Positions 1-8,911 of a stretch of DNA of 22,388 bases are shown here, in pieces (within the stretch, counting starts at the first letter, position 1; each line of letters begins with the position of its first letter). The DNA comes from Anaerolineales bacterium UBA3940 (GTDB taxonomy: Bacteria > Chloroflexota > Anaerolineae > Aggregatilineales > UBA3940), in assembly GCA_002385675.1 (NCBI GenBank), contig DGDY01000196.1, forward strand, positions 1 to 22,388, given 5' to 3'. The notes under the pieces are model-generated. The model had not been told where the DNA came from and made no database searches. It saw only the letters and a list, made by a program, of their open reading frames with translations. The position numbers and the translations under genes are program-made.

Positions 1-1
1 C

Positions 2-2137
2 GGCTTTGGCTCGGAGGTGCAGGTCGAGTTGCTGGACGAGCGCGGGCGCGTGCTGCAGGCTGTGGCCGTGCGCGTCGAGACCATCTCGCCGACCACGCTG
101 CTGATCGGCGTGTGGAGCAGTACACCGCAGGGGCTTGCCGGGCTGGCACTCGTCGAGCCGTCGAGCGGCGAGACGCGTGTGGCAACACTCACGGCGGATG
201 ACCTGCCGCCGGACGCGAAGGGCTGGGAGGCCCTCGATGTGCTGGCCGTCTCGGATGTCGATACCGGGGCGCTCTCCGCGGCGCAGCGGGAGGCGCTCGC
301 CGCGTGGCTGGCGGGCGGCGGGCGGCTGATCATCGTAGGCGGCGTGGGCTACCAGCGCACGCTGGCCGGGCTGGTGGATGTCTCGCCGGTGCGTGCCGAG
401 GCTGTGGAAAGCCTGCCCGTCGGTGCGCTGGCCGATTTGCTCGGCGCGGCTGCCGCAGCCGGTGTGCCGGATGGCGCGGCACAGGTTGCCGTTGGCCCGC
501 TGTCGGACGATGCCCGCGTGCTCGTCGCCGAAGGCGGCACTCCGCTGATTGCGTGGCGGCCTGTCGGCTATGGCCGCGTGGACTTCTTCGGGCCGGACCC
601 GGCGCTCGCGCCGCTGGCAGGCTGGGATGGCCTCACGGACGTGTGGCGGGCGATCCTCGCGGACGGCAGACCCCGCCCATCGTGGGGCTACGGCCTCTCG
701 GACCAGTGGAGCTACGCGCGGGATGCGGTCGCCGCGGTGCCCGGCATCACATTGCCGTCTGTCTTGCAGCTTTGCGGCTTCCTCGCGCTGTATGTGGTGC
801 TCATCGGCCCGGTGAACTACATCGTGCTGACGCGCCTCAAGCGGCGCGAGCTGGCCTGGCTGACCATCCCGGCGCTGATCCTCGTGTTCTCCGCGATCAC
901 GTACATCACCGGCTTCCAGCTTCGCGGCTCGACGGCGGTCGTCCATCGCCTCGCTGTCGTGCAGGGCTGGGAGGGTAGCGACGTGGCGGCGGTCGATGGG
1001 ATGATCGGCGTCTGGTCGCCGCGCCGCGCCCGCTACGACGTGGAGCTTGAGCCGGGCCTGTTCTCCCGCCCGCTGCCCAGCGACCTGGGCGGGGCGCTCG
1101 GCACGGCGACCACTGCGCACGTTGAGCAGGTCGAGAACTTCCGCCTGTCTGATGTCGCGGTGGATATCGGCTCGATAACGCCGTTCACGGTGGAGGGCTT
1201 TGTCGAGATGGGGACTGGCATCAGCGCGGACCTTGCGCTGGCCCCGGAGGGCGACAGCATCCACATCGCGGGGCGCATCCACAACGCCGGAACGCTCGAC
1301 CTGTCCGAAACGTCGCTGCTCGTCGGCGGGGCGCTCGTCTCGCTTGGCGATCTGCCTGCCGGGGCGTCGATCGACGTGGACGAGGCGCTCACGGGCGGGC
1401 GTGCCGTGCGCGGCGGGGCCAGCGCGCTCGACCCCTTCCCGCTGGAGATAGCCGGTTATTACCTGGGCGGGCCGTACGACTCGCTGGTGGCGCAGGTGAG
1501 CGGCGGGGAGTGCTTCGGCGCGATGGATATTCAGCGGCGCTGCAACCTGATGCGCAGCGTCATGAACGGGCAGGTGCAGGGCAGGGGTGTGTACCTGTTC
1601 GGCTGGGCGGATGCCGTGCCGTTTGACGCCGACGTGGTCGAGGGGCGGTCGGAGACGGTTGATCTGGCGCTGCACATCGTCCAGCTTGACGCTGTGCTGG
1701 AGCCCGGCGAGCAGGGCGTGCTGGAGATTCCGCCCGGTCTGGTGCAGTGGCAGATCCTGACGCAGGACGGCTACGGCTTCGCCAGCCCGTACGATTTGTA
1801 TATGTACCCCGGCCAGCAGTTCGCCTTCCGCTTTGAGCCCAGCCCGCTCGTCCCACGGCTCGACGTGGAGGCGGTGAGTATCCATATGGAGAGCAACATC
1901 GCCAGCGACCTGCCGCCCATCCTGCAGGTGCGGAACGTGAACACAGGCCGCTGGGAGACGCTTGAAGCAGAGCTTGGCACGACGGTGCTCGACGCCCCCA
2001 GGCAGTATGTGGACGCGGTGGGCGGCATCGACCTGCGGCTGATCGGCGAGGAGGCGAGCTTCGGCACGCAGATCAGCCGCTTTGACGTGACGTTTCATGG
2101 TACGCCGGTCGGCGAGAGAAGTGAGCGAAGCGAGTAA
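2..2137 (+). CDS. Membrane protein with GATase-like N-terminal region and two central TM helices, 5' partial
   Basis: The reading frame is open from base 2 without a convincing start. A GTG at 17 has no ribosome binding site, so the gene most likely begins upstream and 711 residues are visible. Counting from GTG 17, residues 75-115 read like the glutamine-amidotransferase-like fold found in membrane-linked proteins (hydrophobic strand, AAWLAGGGRLIIVGG). Two TM helices follow at about 248-272 and 278-298, joined by a basic loop (LTRLKRRELAW). The remaining roughly 400 residues look beta-rich and extracytoplasmic. The gene ends 2 bases before the ATP-binding ABC gene, so it probably belongs to that transporter operon as an accessory subunit. 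The C-terminus is an odd charged tail, ERSERSE. The family function is not known to me; membrane location is well supported, the transport role is inferred. Confidence 0.75.
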   Translation, partial: GFGSEVQVELLDERGRVLQAVAVRVETISPTTLLIGVWSSTPQGLAGLALVEPSSGETRVATLTADDLPPDAKGWEALDVLAVSDVDTGALSAAQREALAAWLAGGGRLIIVGGVGYQRTLAGLVDVSPVRAEAVESLPVGALADLLGAAAAAGVPDGAAQVAVGPLSDDARVLVAEGGTPLIAWRPVGYGRVDFFGPDPALAPLAGWDGLTDVWRAILADGRPRPSWGYGLSDQWSYARDAVAAVPGITLPSVLQLCGFLALYVVLIGPVNYIVLTRLKRRELAWLTIPALILVFSAITYITGFQLRGSTAVVHRLAVVQGWEGSDVAAVDGMIGVWSPRRARYDVELEPGLFSRPLPSDLGGALGTATTAHVEQVENFRLSDVAVDIGSITPFTVEGFVEMGTGISADLALAPEGDSIHIAGRIHNAGTLDLSETSLLVGGALVSLGDLPAGASIDVDEALTGGRAVRGGASALDPFPLEIAGYYLGGPYDSLVAQVSGGECFGAMDIQRRCNLMRSVMNGQVQGRGVYLFGWADAVPFDADVVEGRSETVDLALHIVQLDAVLEPGEQGVLEIPPGLVQWQILTQDGYGFASPYDLYMYPGQQFAFRFEPSPLVPRLDVEAVSIHMESNIASDLPPILQVRNVNTGRWETLEAELGTTVLDAPRQYVDAVGGIDLRLIGEEASFGTQISRFDVTFHGTPVGERSERSE

Positions 2138-2139
2138 CG

Positions 2140-3090
2140 ATGGCAGCGATTATTGAGACGAAAGACCTCACCAAGCATTACGGCAGCGTCGTCGCCATTC
2201 AGGACCTGTCGCTGAACGTTGAGGAGGGCGCGATTTACGGCTTCGTCGGGCCGAACGGCGCAGGCAAGACGACGACCATGCAGATCCTGACCACGCTGCT
2301 CCAGCCGACGGCGGGCGAGGCGTATGTGGCAGGCTACTCGGTGACGAAGAACCCGCGCGAGGTGCGCCGCGCCATCGGCTACATGCCGGACTTCTTCGGC
2401 GTGTACGACGACATGAAGGTGTGGGAGTACCTCGACTTCTTCGCTGCCTGCTACGACATCCCCGAGGCGGAGCGCGGGCCGCTGATCCGTGACCTGCTGG
2501 AGCTGGTCGACCTGTCGCACCGGGCCGACGCGATGGTGGATAGCCTGTCACGCGGGATGAAGCAGCGCCTGTGCCTTGCGCGGACGCTCGCGCACGACCC
2601 GCAGGTGCTGATTCTGGACGAGCCCGCCTCAGGGCTTGACCCGCGCGCCCGCATCGAGATCCGCCAGCTTCTTGTCGAATTGGCAAACATGGGCAAGACG
2701 ATCTTCTTCTCGACGCACATCCTCGCCGACGTGCAGGAGATCTGCACGCAGGTGGGCATCATCGAGGCGGGGCGGCTGGTGATGGAAGGCGACATCGAGG
2801 AGATGCAGCGTCGCCTCGTGCCGCACCGCGAGATTTTGATTACGCTGCTCGGCCCGGCAGACGCAGCGAAGGAGTTCCTGTTCGGCAGGGAGGGGGTCGA
2901 GCTGGTCGAGGAAGTGCGGGGGGAGAACGGGCGCTCGCGCCTGCACGTGAGCCTGCAGGGTGACGACCAGGCGGTGAGCGGCCTGCTGGCCGACCTGGTG
3001 CGCCAGGGCATCCCGGTGATGCACTTCACCGAGGAAACGCGCGACCTGGAGTCGGTGTTCATGCGCGCGACGAAGGGGATCGTGTCATGA
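2140..3090 (+). CDS. ABC transporter ATP-binding protein (ABC-2 exporter type)
   Basis: A 316-residue nucleotide-binding subunit that would power an ABC-2 membrane channel from the cytoplasmic face. All canonical motifs are visible: Walker A GPNGAGKTT near residue 37, the Q-loop region after it, the signature LSRGMKQR near 140, Walker B VLILDEPASGLD near 157 and the H-loop STH near 192. About 80 residues follow the ATPase core, as in CcmA/NatA-like and GldA-like subunits of exporters. It starts 2 bases after the upstream membrane protein gene, so the two are very likely co-transcribed. Its stop overlaps a potential ATG (ATGA at 3087-3090) that opens only a 21-codon frame. The substrate cannot be told from sequence. 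Permease partners are probably the genes at 3205 and 4814. Confidence 0.95.
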   Translation: MAAIIETKDLTKHYGSVVAIQDLSLNVEEGAIYGFVGPNGAGKTTTMQILTTLLQPTAGEAYVAGYSVTKNPREVRRAIGYMPDFFGVYDDMKVWEYLDFFAACYDIPEAERGPLIRDLLELVDLSHRADAMVDSLSRGMKQRLCLARTLAHDPQVLILDEPASGLDPRARIEIRQLLVELANMGKTIFFSTHILADVQEICTQVGIIEAGRLVMEGDIEEMQRRLVPHREILITLLGPADAAKEFLFGREGVELVEEVRGENGRSRLHVSLQGDDQAVSGLLADLVRQGIPVMHFTEETRDLESVFMRATKGIVS

Positions 3091-3105
3091 GCGCCGTGAA
3101 CATGC

Positions 3106-3160
3106 TCCCTCACCCCGGCGCGACTGACTGCAGGCGGTTCGGACCGGGATGAGGGGTGAA
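3106..3160. repeat. Possible 55-bp MITE-like insertion with imperfect terminal inverted repeats
   Basis: The arms at 3108-3118 (CCTCACCCCGG) and 3144-3154 (CCGGGATGAGG) are complementary at 10 of 11 positions. The 55-bp segment is flanked by the direct repeat AACATGC at 3099-3105 and 3161-3167, which could be a target-site duplication. A third AACATGC at 3172-3178 weakens that reading. A simple RNA hairpin in the leader is the alternative. Confidence 0.35.
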
Positions 3161-3204
3161 AACATGCCAATAACATGCATGGTCAGGAGGGGGCGGCCAT
3201 CAGC

Positions 3205-4131
3205 ATGACGGAGCGCAGCCGCGGGGTGATGACCGTTGCGACGGGGCCGGTGCGCCTTGTACGTGCCGCGCTGTACGGCATAGCCGGGCCGACTGCCCGC
3301 CGCTGGTGGAACAACCCCCTGCTGCGCCACGCCCGCCGGAGCAAACCGCTCCCGATCGGGCTGCTGCGCGTGATCGTGCCCTGGCTGGGGATGCTGCTGG
3401 CGCTGGGCGCAGGCGTTGCGTGGCTGCTCTCGGAGCAGTTCATCGAGGCCGCGCGTGTGGCGGGTGCCGCGCTTGTCGGGCTGAGTCTCGGCATGGCGCT
3501 GCTGCCGGTGGCGGCGGCGGCTCCGGTGGCGGCAGGGCTGGCCGCGCGGCAGGCGGACATCGCCTGGCACGACCCCGACCTCGTAGCGGACACCGGCACG
3601 GATGTGTTCGTGTGGGGGCTGGCGCTCACGGCGCTGTGGCGGCTGCGCTGGCTCGTTGTGATCGGGCTGGTGTTCTCGCCCGCGCTCGCTGTGAGCTTGC
3701 TGCGCCTCGATGTGGTGTCGTTCACGGCATGGCACGACTCAGCCATAGCGCTCAGCGGGGCGACGACGGCCAGCCGCGCGGCGTGGCTGCTGCCCGACGG
3801 CGGTATCCCGTTTTTCCGGCTGGTGCTGCGCGCGCTGACGGGCGCGATGTTGCCCTGGGCCGGGCTGCCGCTCATGGCGGCGCTGGGTGTGGCGATCGGC
3901 GTGCGCGTGCCGGACCCGGCGCTCGCGCCGCTCGTCGCGATCCCGGCGAGCTTTGTGCTCGGCGCGGCGGTCGTGCTCGGGTGGCACTATCTCACGCTGA
4001 TGCCATATCTGCACGGGCCGGGCGAGGTCATCCGCGCGGCGCTGGTCGGGCTGCTGCTGTTCGTTGTGTGGCGGGCGGCGGACGGGGTGAACCACCTCAG
4101 CGCGAGGCGGCTTGAGCCGGAGGAAGGGTAA
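3205..4131 (+). CDS. Multi-pass integral membrane protein, probable subunit of the ABC-2 system
   Basis: A 308-residue protein with about six to eight hydrophobic segments. They begin after a basic N-terminal stretch (RRWWNNPLLRHARRSKP) with helices near residues 50-70 and 78-105, and continue to the C-terminus (LVGLLLFVVWRAAD). I chose ATG 3205 because a purine-rich AGGAGGGG lies about 12 bases upstream. An in-frame ATG at 3175 has no ribosome binding site. No family motif was recognised. The position between the ATP-binding gene and an ABC-2 permease gene suggests a second channel half or a membrane accessory. The leader contains a possible short insertion, so expression may be less tightly coupled to the ATPase gene than the original arrangement was. 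Confidence 0.75.
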   Translation: MTERSRGVMTVATGPVRLVRAALYGIAGPTARRWWNNPLLRHARRSKPLPIGLLRVIVPWLGMLLALGAGVAWLLSEQFIEAARVAGAALVGLSLGMALLPVAAAAPVAAGLAARQADIAWHDPDLVADTGTDVFVWGLALTALWRLRWLVVIGLVFSPALAVSLLRLDVVSFTAWHDSAIALSGATTASRAAWLLPDGGIPFFRLVLRALTGAMLPWAGLPLMAALGVAIGVRVPDPALAPLVAIPASFVLGAAVVLGWHYLTLMPYLHGPGEVIRAALVGLLLFVVWRAADGVNHLSARRLEPEEG

Positions 4132-4163
4132 GGCCGGAGCCCACCGGCGACAAGGGATCAACG

Positions 4164-4817
4164 ATGAGCACGAACGAGCGACCGGAGTTTATCATTACCG
4201 ATCTCAGGCTGGAGGACGAGGATCGGGTGCGGCAGGCGGCACAGATCCTCGTCGATGCGTTTGTTGAAATGGCGCCGCGCGACTGGCGCGACCTCGACTC
4301 CGCGCTGGAGGAGGTCCGCGAAATGCTGGCGCCGGAGCGCCTGTGCCGCGTCGCCGTCACACCTGATGGCGAGGTGCTCGGCTGGGTGGGCGGCATCCCG
4401 GAGTACGACGGGCATGTGTGGGAACTGCACCCGCTCGCGGTGCGGCCTGATATGCAGCGCCGGGGCGTGGGCCGGGCGCTTGTCGAGGACTTCGAGGAGC
4501 AGGTGCGGGCGCGCGGCGCGCTGACCGTTATGCTCGGCACGGACGACGAGGCGGGTTGGACGTCGCTCTCCGGAGTCGATCTCTACGAGGCGACGTGGGA
4601 CAAGATCAAGAACATCCGCAACACGGGCGGCCACCCGTACGAGTTCTACCAGAAGCTCGGCTACACGATCACCGGCGTCGTGCCGGACGCCAACGGCCCC
4701 GGCAAGCCGGATATCCTGATGTCCAAGCGGGTTGGGCCTCTGCCCGGCGAAGGAACAGATGTTACGCCCGGTGCGTTACACTTAGAGGAGAGGTTACGCG
4801 ATGAAGGGGGCGCATGA
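4164..4817 (+). CDS. GNAT family N-acetyltransferase
   Basis: A 217-residue acetyl-CoA-dependent N-acyltransferase, presumed cytoplasmic. The acetyl-CoA pyrophosphate loop is clear near residues 95-102 (RRGVGRA, matching the GNAT R/Q-x-x-G-x-G/A motif), preceded by the strand WELHPLAVRPDMQ. The region around GHPYEFYQKLGYTITGVVPDANG near residues 153-175 is the usual GNAT C-terminal strand and helix. The overall pattern reminds me of proteins annotated as aminoglycoside 6'-acetyltransferase-like, but the substrate is not provable here. A GGGA site lies 6 bases before ATG 4164. After the conserved core there is a tail of about 28 residues, whose DNA contains three GTTAC words and a purine-rich stretch. 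The stop overlaps the permease start (ATGA at 4814-4817), implying translational coupling with the ABC operon. Confidence 0.88.
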   Translation: MSTNERPEFIITDLRLEDEDRVRQAAQILVDAFVEMAPRDWRDLDSALEEVREMLAPERLCRVAVTPDGEVLGWVGGIPEYDGHVWELHPLAVRPDMQRRGVGRALVEDFEEQVRARGALTVMLGTDDEAGWTSLSGVDLYEATWDKIKNIRNTGGHPYEFYQKLGYTITGVVPDANGPGKPDILMSKRVGPLPGEGTDVTPGALHLEERLRDEGGA

Positions 4818-5746
4818 CTGAGCAAACGCCAACTATCCCCCGGCCCTCCCGGCTCGGGGCGTTCATCCGCCGCAACCCGGTCGCGCTGAAAGAACTGCGC
4901 GGGCGGATGCGCGGCCCGCGTGCGTTCATCGTGCTCACGGTCTATGTTGCGCTGATGAGCCTTTTCACCGTTGTGCTGTATCTCATCTACGCGACCTCGC
5001 GCACGGTGATGCTCAGCACGACCGGCGGCGTGATCGGCAAGCTGATCTTCGGCGGTATTGTCGCTGTCGAACTGTTCCTGGTGTGCTTCATCGCACCGGC
5101 GTTCACGGCGGGGGCAATCAGCGGGGAGCGTGAGCGGCGGACGTTTAACCTGCTGCGCACCACGCTCCTGCCCGCGCACCGTCTCGTGCTGGGCAAGCTG
5201 CTCTCGGCGCTGGCCTATATCGTGCTGCTCCTGATGGTGGCGGTGCCGCTCCAGTCGCTCGCCTTCCTGATGGGCGGCGTGAGCATCGGTGAGGTGCTGC
5301 TCTCGGTCGAACTGCTGCTCGTGACTGCCATAGGCTATGGCGCTGCCGGGCTGTACTTCTCGGCGGCGATGAAACGCACGCTGACGGCCAGCATCCTGAC
5401 GTACACCTTCGCGCTGGTCATGACGGTGGCGCTGCCCATCGGCGTGATGGTGCTGGCTCCGTTCGTGCTGAGCTCCAGCCTGTGGAACAGCGCGCTGCTG
5501 CACGGCGTCGCGGTGATCGTCTTTGGCCTGCTGGCCTCGACCAACCCCATCTCAACCGCCGTGCTGACGGAAGTCGTCCTTCTGGAGAAGAGCAGTGCCT
5601 TCTACTTCACCCAGTCGCTGGCGGGCGGTGTGATGCTGCCGCTCGTCTCACCCTGGGTGGTCTACACCGTCCTCTACCTGCTTGGCTCGCTGGTGCTCGT
5701 GCTGCTGACGGTCCGTGCCGTGCGCCGGACCCAGGCCTCGGATTAA
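4814..5746 (+). CDS. ABC-2 type transporter permease
   Basis: A 310-residue membrane channel subunit with about six TM helices. After a basic amphipathic N-terminus (RRNPVALKELRGRMRG, typical of ABC-2 permeases) the first helix spans about residues 36-60 and the second about 78-103. The cytoplasmic segment GAISGERERRTFNLLRTT is the hallmark stretch of this family, seen in NatB/GldF-like permeases, and lies between helices 2 and 3. It starts inside the stop codon of the GNAT gene and is followed 10 bases later by the DUF4175-like gene. This links the ABC module to the MoxR-vWA module. The partner ATPase is most likely the one encoded at 2140. Confidence 0.9.
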   Translation: MTEQTPTIPRPSRLGAFIRRNPVALKELRGRMRGPRAFIVLTVYVALMSLFTVVLYLIYATSRTVMLSTTGGVIGKLIFGGIVAVELFLVCFIAPAFTAGAISGERERRTFNLLRTTLLPAHRLVLGKLLSALAYIVLLLMVAVPLQSLAFLMGGVSIGEVLLSVELLLVTAIGYGAAGLYFSAAMKRTLTASILTYTFALVMTVALPIGVMVLAPFVLSSSLWNSALLHGVAVIVFGLLASTNPISTAVLTEVVLLEKSSAFYFTQSLAGGVMLPLVSPWVVYTVLYLLGSLVLVLLTVRAVRRTQASD

Positions 5747-5756
5747 GGGGGCAATC

Positions 5757-7349
5757 ATGGCACAGGACGCCCGGCCCAACCCCGGCATGATGACCGACGC
5801 GGCAGACCTGCGCCGCATCCACGCTGCGCTGGAGACGTGGGGCACGCGGCTGCGGCTCCAGCAGAGCGCCGTGTGGCTGCCGCGCGGGCTGGCGATCGGG
5901 CTGGCGGTGGCGGTGCTGGCCGCCGTCGCCGCGCGGATCTGGCCGCTCATGCCGCGCCCCCGGCTGATCCTGCTGGCCGGGCTGCTGGCGCTCGCCGGGG
6001 CGCTCGGCGCGCTGCTCACCGTGTGGGTGTGGCCCCGCACCCGGCTTAAACTGGCCCGCCGCTTCGACCGCGCGTTTGGTCTGCGCGAGCGCCTTACCAC
6101 CGCGCTGGAGATTGCCGAGGGCATGATCCCGGCGGAGTCGCCCGTACTGGCCGCCGCTCAGCGCCGTGACGCGGCTCAAGCCGCCGACCGTGTGGACCCG
6201 CGCCGCCTGATGCCCCTCCGCACCGATGGGCGAAGCTGGGCGCTGGCGGGCGCGGCGCTGCTGCTCGTCGCCGCCGCGCTGATCTACCCCAACCCGCAGG
6301 ATGACGTGCTCGCCGAGCGGGTTGAGGTCGAGCAGGCCATCGCCGAGCAGCTTGAGATGCTTGAGGCGCTGCGCGAGGAGGCAATCGAGGACCCGGCGCT
6401 TGCGGAGGACCAGCGCACGGAACTGGTCGAGACGCTTGACGAGGCGATTGAGACGCTCTCGCAGCGCGACCTGACGCGTGAGGAAGCGTTCGCCGCGCTG
6501 AATGCCGCCGAGCGCGAGCTTCAGGACCTGACCCGCGAGTACGCCGAGGCGCGGCGCGAGGCGCTGCAGGGTAGGGCGGAGCAGTTCGAGCGGGCGGGTG
6601 CGGGGGAGGCCGCGCAGCGCTTGCAGGAGGGTGACTTCCAGTCGGCGGGCGAGGCGCTTGCCGAGATGCTGGACAACCTCTCCGACGAGCAGATGGCGGG
6701 CGCGGCGGATGAACTCGACCGGCTGGCTGATGAGCTTGAGGACATCGACCCCGAACTGGCCGAGGCGCTGCGGGAGGCGGCGGAGGCGCTGCGTCGTGGT
6801 GACCGCGGGGCCGCGCGCGAGGCGCTGGAGCAGGCCGGTGAGCGGCTTGCCGGGGCCGGGGGACAGGGCGACTCGCCGCTGAGCGAGTACGCCGAGCGTT
6901 TGCGACAGAGCCAGCAGGAGATGGCGCAGGCCGGGCAGCCGGGCCAGGGCGGAATGGGGCAGGCGCAGCCCGGCGGTCAGCAGGGGCAGGGCGGTACAGG
7001 CCAGGGCCAGGGTGAAGGCGATGGCCTCGACCCCGGGCAGCTTACCGGCGACACGCCGCGCGGCGGCGGCGCGCCGGACGGCGGCGAGCGCGAGGCGGAG
7101 ATCTACGCGCCGCAGCGCATCGGCGGCGAGGGCGGGGAGCAGATGGACATTCCCGGTGACCCGGACAGCGTGCCCGTGCAGGAGGGCGAGTTTGCCGACA
7201 ACCCGACCGGCGAGTCGACCGTGCCCTACAGCGAGGTCTACGGTGATTACTCCGAGTCGGTCAACGAGGCGCTCGATACCGGGCGCATCCCGCTTGGCAT
7301 GCGGGGGCTGGTTCAGAAGTACTTCTCCCGCCTTGACCCGGGGGAGTAG
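5757..7349 (+). CDS. DUF4175-like membrane protein with long coiled coil
   Basis: A 530-residue protein. I chose ATG 5757 because AAGGGGG lies 5 bases before it. Three hydrophobic helices are visible: about 42-60, 69-91 and 161-177. They are followed by a highly charged, Glu/Arg/Leu-rich coiled coil from about 185 to 380. Next comes a Gly/Gln low-complexity linker (about 390-450), then a conserved-looking C-terminal segment with YSEVYGDYSESVNEAL and a final helix ending FSRLDPGE. This architecture fits the DUF4175-type proteins that occur beside MoxR/vWA (Bat) genes. Its role is unknown; a scaffold or extracytoplasmic stalk is a guess. It stands between the ABC permease and the MoxR gene. Confidence 0.75.
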   Translation: MAQDARPNPGMMTDAADLRRIHAALETWGTRLRLQQSAVWLPRGLAIGLAVAVLAAVAARIWPLMPRPRLILLAGLLALAGALGALLTVWVWPRTRLKLARRFDRAFGLRERLTTALEIAEGMIPAESPVLAAAQRRDAAQAADRVDPRRLMPLRTDGRSWALAGAALLLVAAALIYPNPQDDVLAERVEVEQAIAEQLEMLEALREEAIEDPALAEDQRTELVETLDEAIETLSQRDLTREEAFAALNAAERELQDLTREYAEARREALQGRAEQFERAGAGEAAQRLQEGDFQSAGEALAEMLDNLSDEQMAGAADELDRLADELEDIDPELAEALREAAEALRRGDRGAAREALEQAGERLAGAGGQGDSPLSEYAERLRQSQQEMAQAGQPGQGGMGQAQPGGQQGQGGTGQGQGEGDGLDPGQLTGDTPRGGGAPDGGEREAEIYAPQRIGGEGGEQMDIPGDPDSVPVQEGEFADNPTGESTVPYSEVYGDYSESVNEALDTGRIPLGMRGLVQKYFSRLDPGE

Positions 7350-7403
7350 AGCTACACTTGTGGCGGCCAATGTTGGCTCCCCACCCAACCTCCCCCTTCT
7401 GGC

Positions 7404-7420
7404 TGTCCGCGAGGCGGACA
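7404..7420 (+). other. Perfect GC-rich hairpin in the moxR leader
   Basis: TGTCCGC, loop GAG, then GCGGACA: a perfect 7-bp stem 64 bases upstream of the MoxR start. A second stem follows at 7430-7455. No T-run follows, so it is not a standard terminator. Confidence 0.5.
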
Positions 7421-7429
7421 ATTGTACGT

Positions 7430-7455
7430 TGCCGGGGAATTTCATTCCCCCGGCA
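7430..7455 (+). other. Second hairpin in the moxR leader
   Basis: TGCCGGGGAAT pairs with ATTCCCCCGGCA across a 3-base loop, with one bulged C. It ends 28 bases before the MoxR start codon. Together with the stem at 7404 it makes a structured leader that could act as an attenuator, RNA processing site or mRNA stabiliser. Only the potential to fold is seen directly. Confidence 0.5.
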
Positions 7456-7483
7456 CAGAGAGTACATAGACAAAGGTAACAGC

Positions 7484-8485
<1,002 letters not shown>

Positions 8486-8495
8486 GGAGGCTTCG

Positions 8496-8630
8496 TTGCA
8501 GACCGGCGGCTCGCAGATGAACTGGCAGGAGACGGTTCTTGCGCTGATGGCGGTCGGGCTGTGTGTTGTGCTGCCGCTCGGCATTGGTGCGGCGGCATTC
8601 CTGCTGAAGTGGCGGCGTGGCCGGGGTTAG
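8496..8630 (+). CDS. Single-TM microprotein 1 (44 aa)
   Basis: A short frame with TTG start at 8496. The ribosome binding site GGGAGG at 8485-8490 begins on the last base of the MoxR stop codon, 5 bases before the start. The product is polar for about 12 residues, then one hydrophobic helix (roughly residues 13-37) and a basic tail KWRRGRG, so the C-terminus should be cytoplasmic. A shorter product from the in-frame ATG at 8517 (MNWQETV) is possible. No family recognised. Two further genes of the same build follow, which makes chance unlikely. Confidence 0.6.
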   Translation: MQTGGSQMNWQETVLALMAVGLCVVLPLGIGAAAFLLKWRRGRG

Positions 8631-8667
8631 GCTGCGCTGCAAGGACGTAACGAAAGGATTTGATACC

Positions 8668-8784
8668 GTGTCGATTTTTCCTGTGAGCATTGTGGCGCTC
8701 CTTCTGCTCGTTGTCTGCATCGGCGCTGCCGGGCTGGCCGTGCTGGCGGGGGTGGCGATCGCAGGCAACCGCCGGAAGGAGTAG
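8668..8784 (+). CDS. Single-TM microprotein 2 (38 aa)
   Basis: GTG start at 8668, with GAAAGGA at 8652-8658 at good spacing. The product is almost entirely one hydrophobic helix (residues 3-32) containing one Cys, closed by a charged tail NRRKE. It has the same build as its neighbours: short N-terminus, one helix, basic C-terminus. It is a probable bitopic membrane microprotein co-transcribed with MoxR. Function unknown. Confidence 0.55.
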   Translation: MSIFPVSIVALLLLVVCIGAAGLAVLAGVAIAGNRRKE

Positions 8785-8793
8785 ACGGGCGAG

Positions 8794-8907
8794 ATGGCGA
8801 ATCTGGGGCTGGTCGAGCTGATCATTATCGTCCTAGCCTGCGGCAGCATCGCCGCGCTGGTGATCCTCGGAGCGGTGGTCGTCGCCGCCCCCCGCCGGAG
8901 GCGGTAG
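8794..8907 (+). CDS. Single-TM microprotein 3 (37 aa)
   Basis: ATG 8794 follows the previous stop by 9 bases; the ribosome binding site is weak (GGGCGAG). The product has an N-terminus MANLGLVE, one helix (about residues 9-32, including a Cys) and a tail APRRRR. It ends 4 bases before the lipoprotein gene. The repeated design of the three tandem microproteins suggests a duplicated or co-selected set rather than random frames. No homologue recognised. Confidence 0.55.
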   Translation: MANLGLVELIIIVLACGSIAALVILGAVVVAAPRRRR

Positions 8908-8911
8908 CGTC

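Noticed and set aside
3087..3152. 21-codon frame after the ABC ATPase
   Set aside because: It has no family likeness and reads through the hairpin arms; it is kept only as evidence for a disturbed leader.
6901..7020. Gly/Gln-rich repeats in the DUF4175-like gene as a CRISPR or tandem DNA repeat
   Set aside because: The units are irregular and in frame with the protein; they are low-complexity linker codons, not a DNA repeat array.
7358..7483. N-terminal extension of MoxR by 42 codons
   Set aside because: The stretch consists of two hairpins, has no ribosome binding site and would add a sequence unlike MoxR proteins. ATG 7484 has a suitable site.
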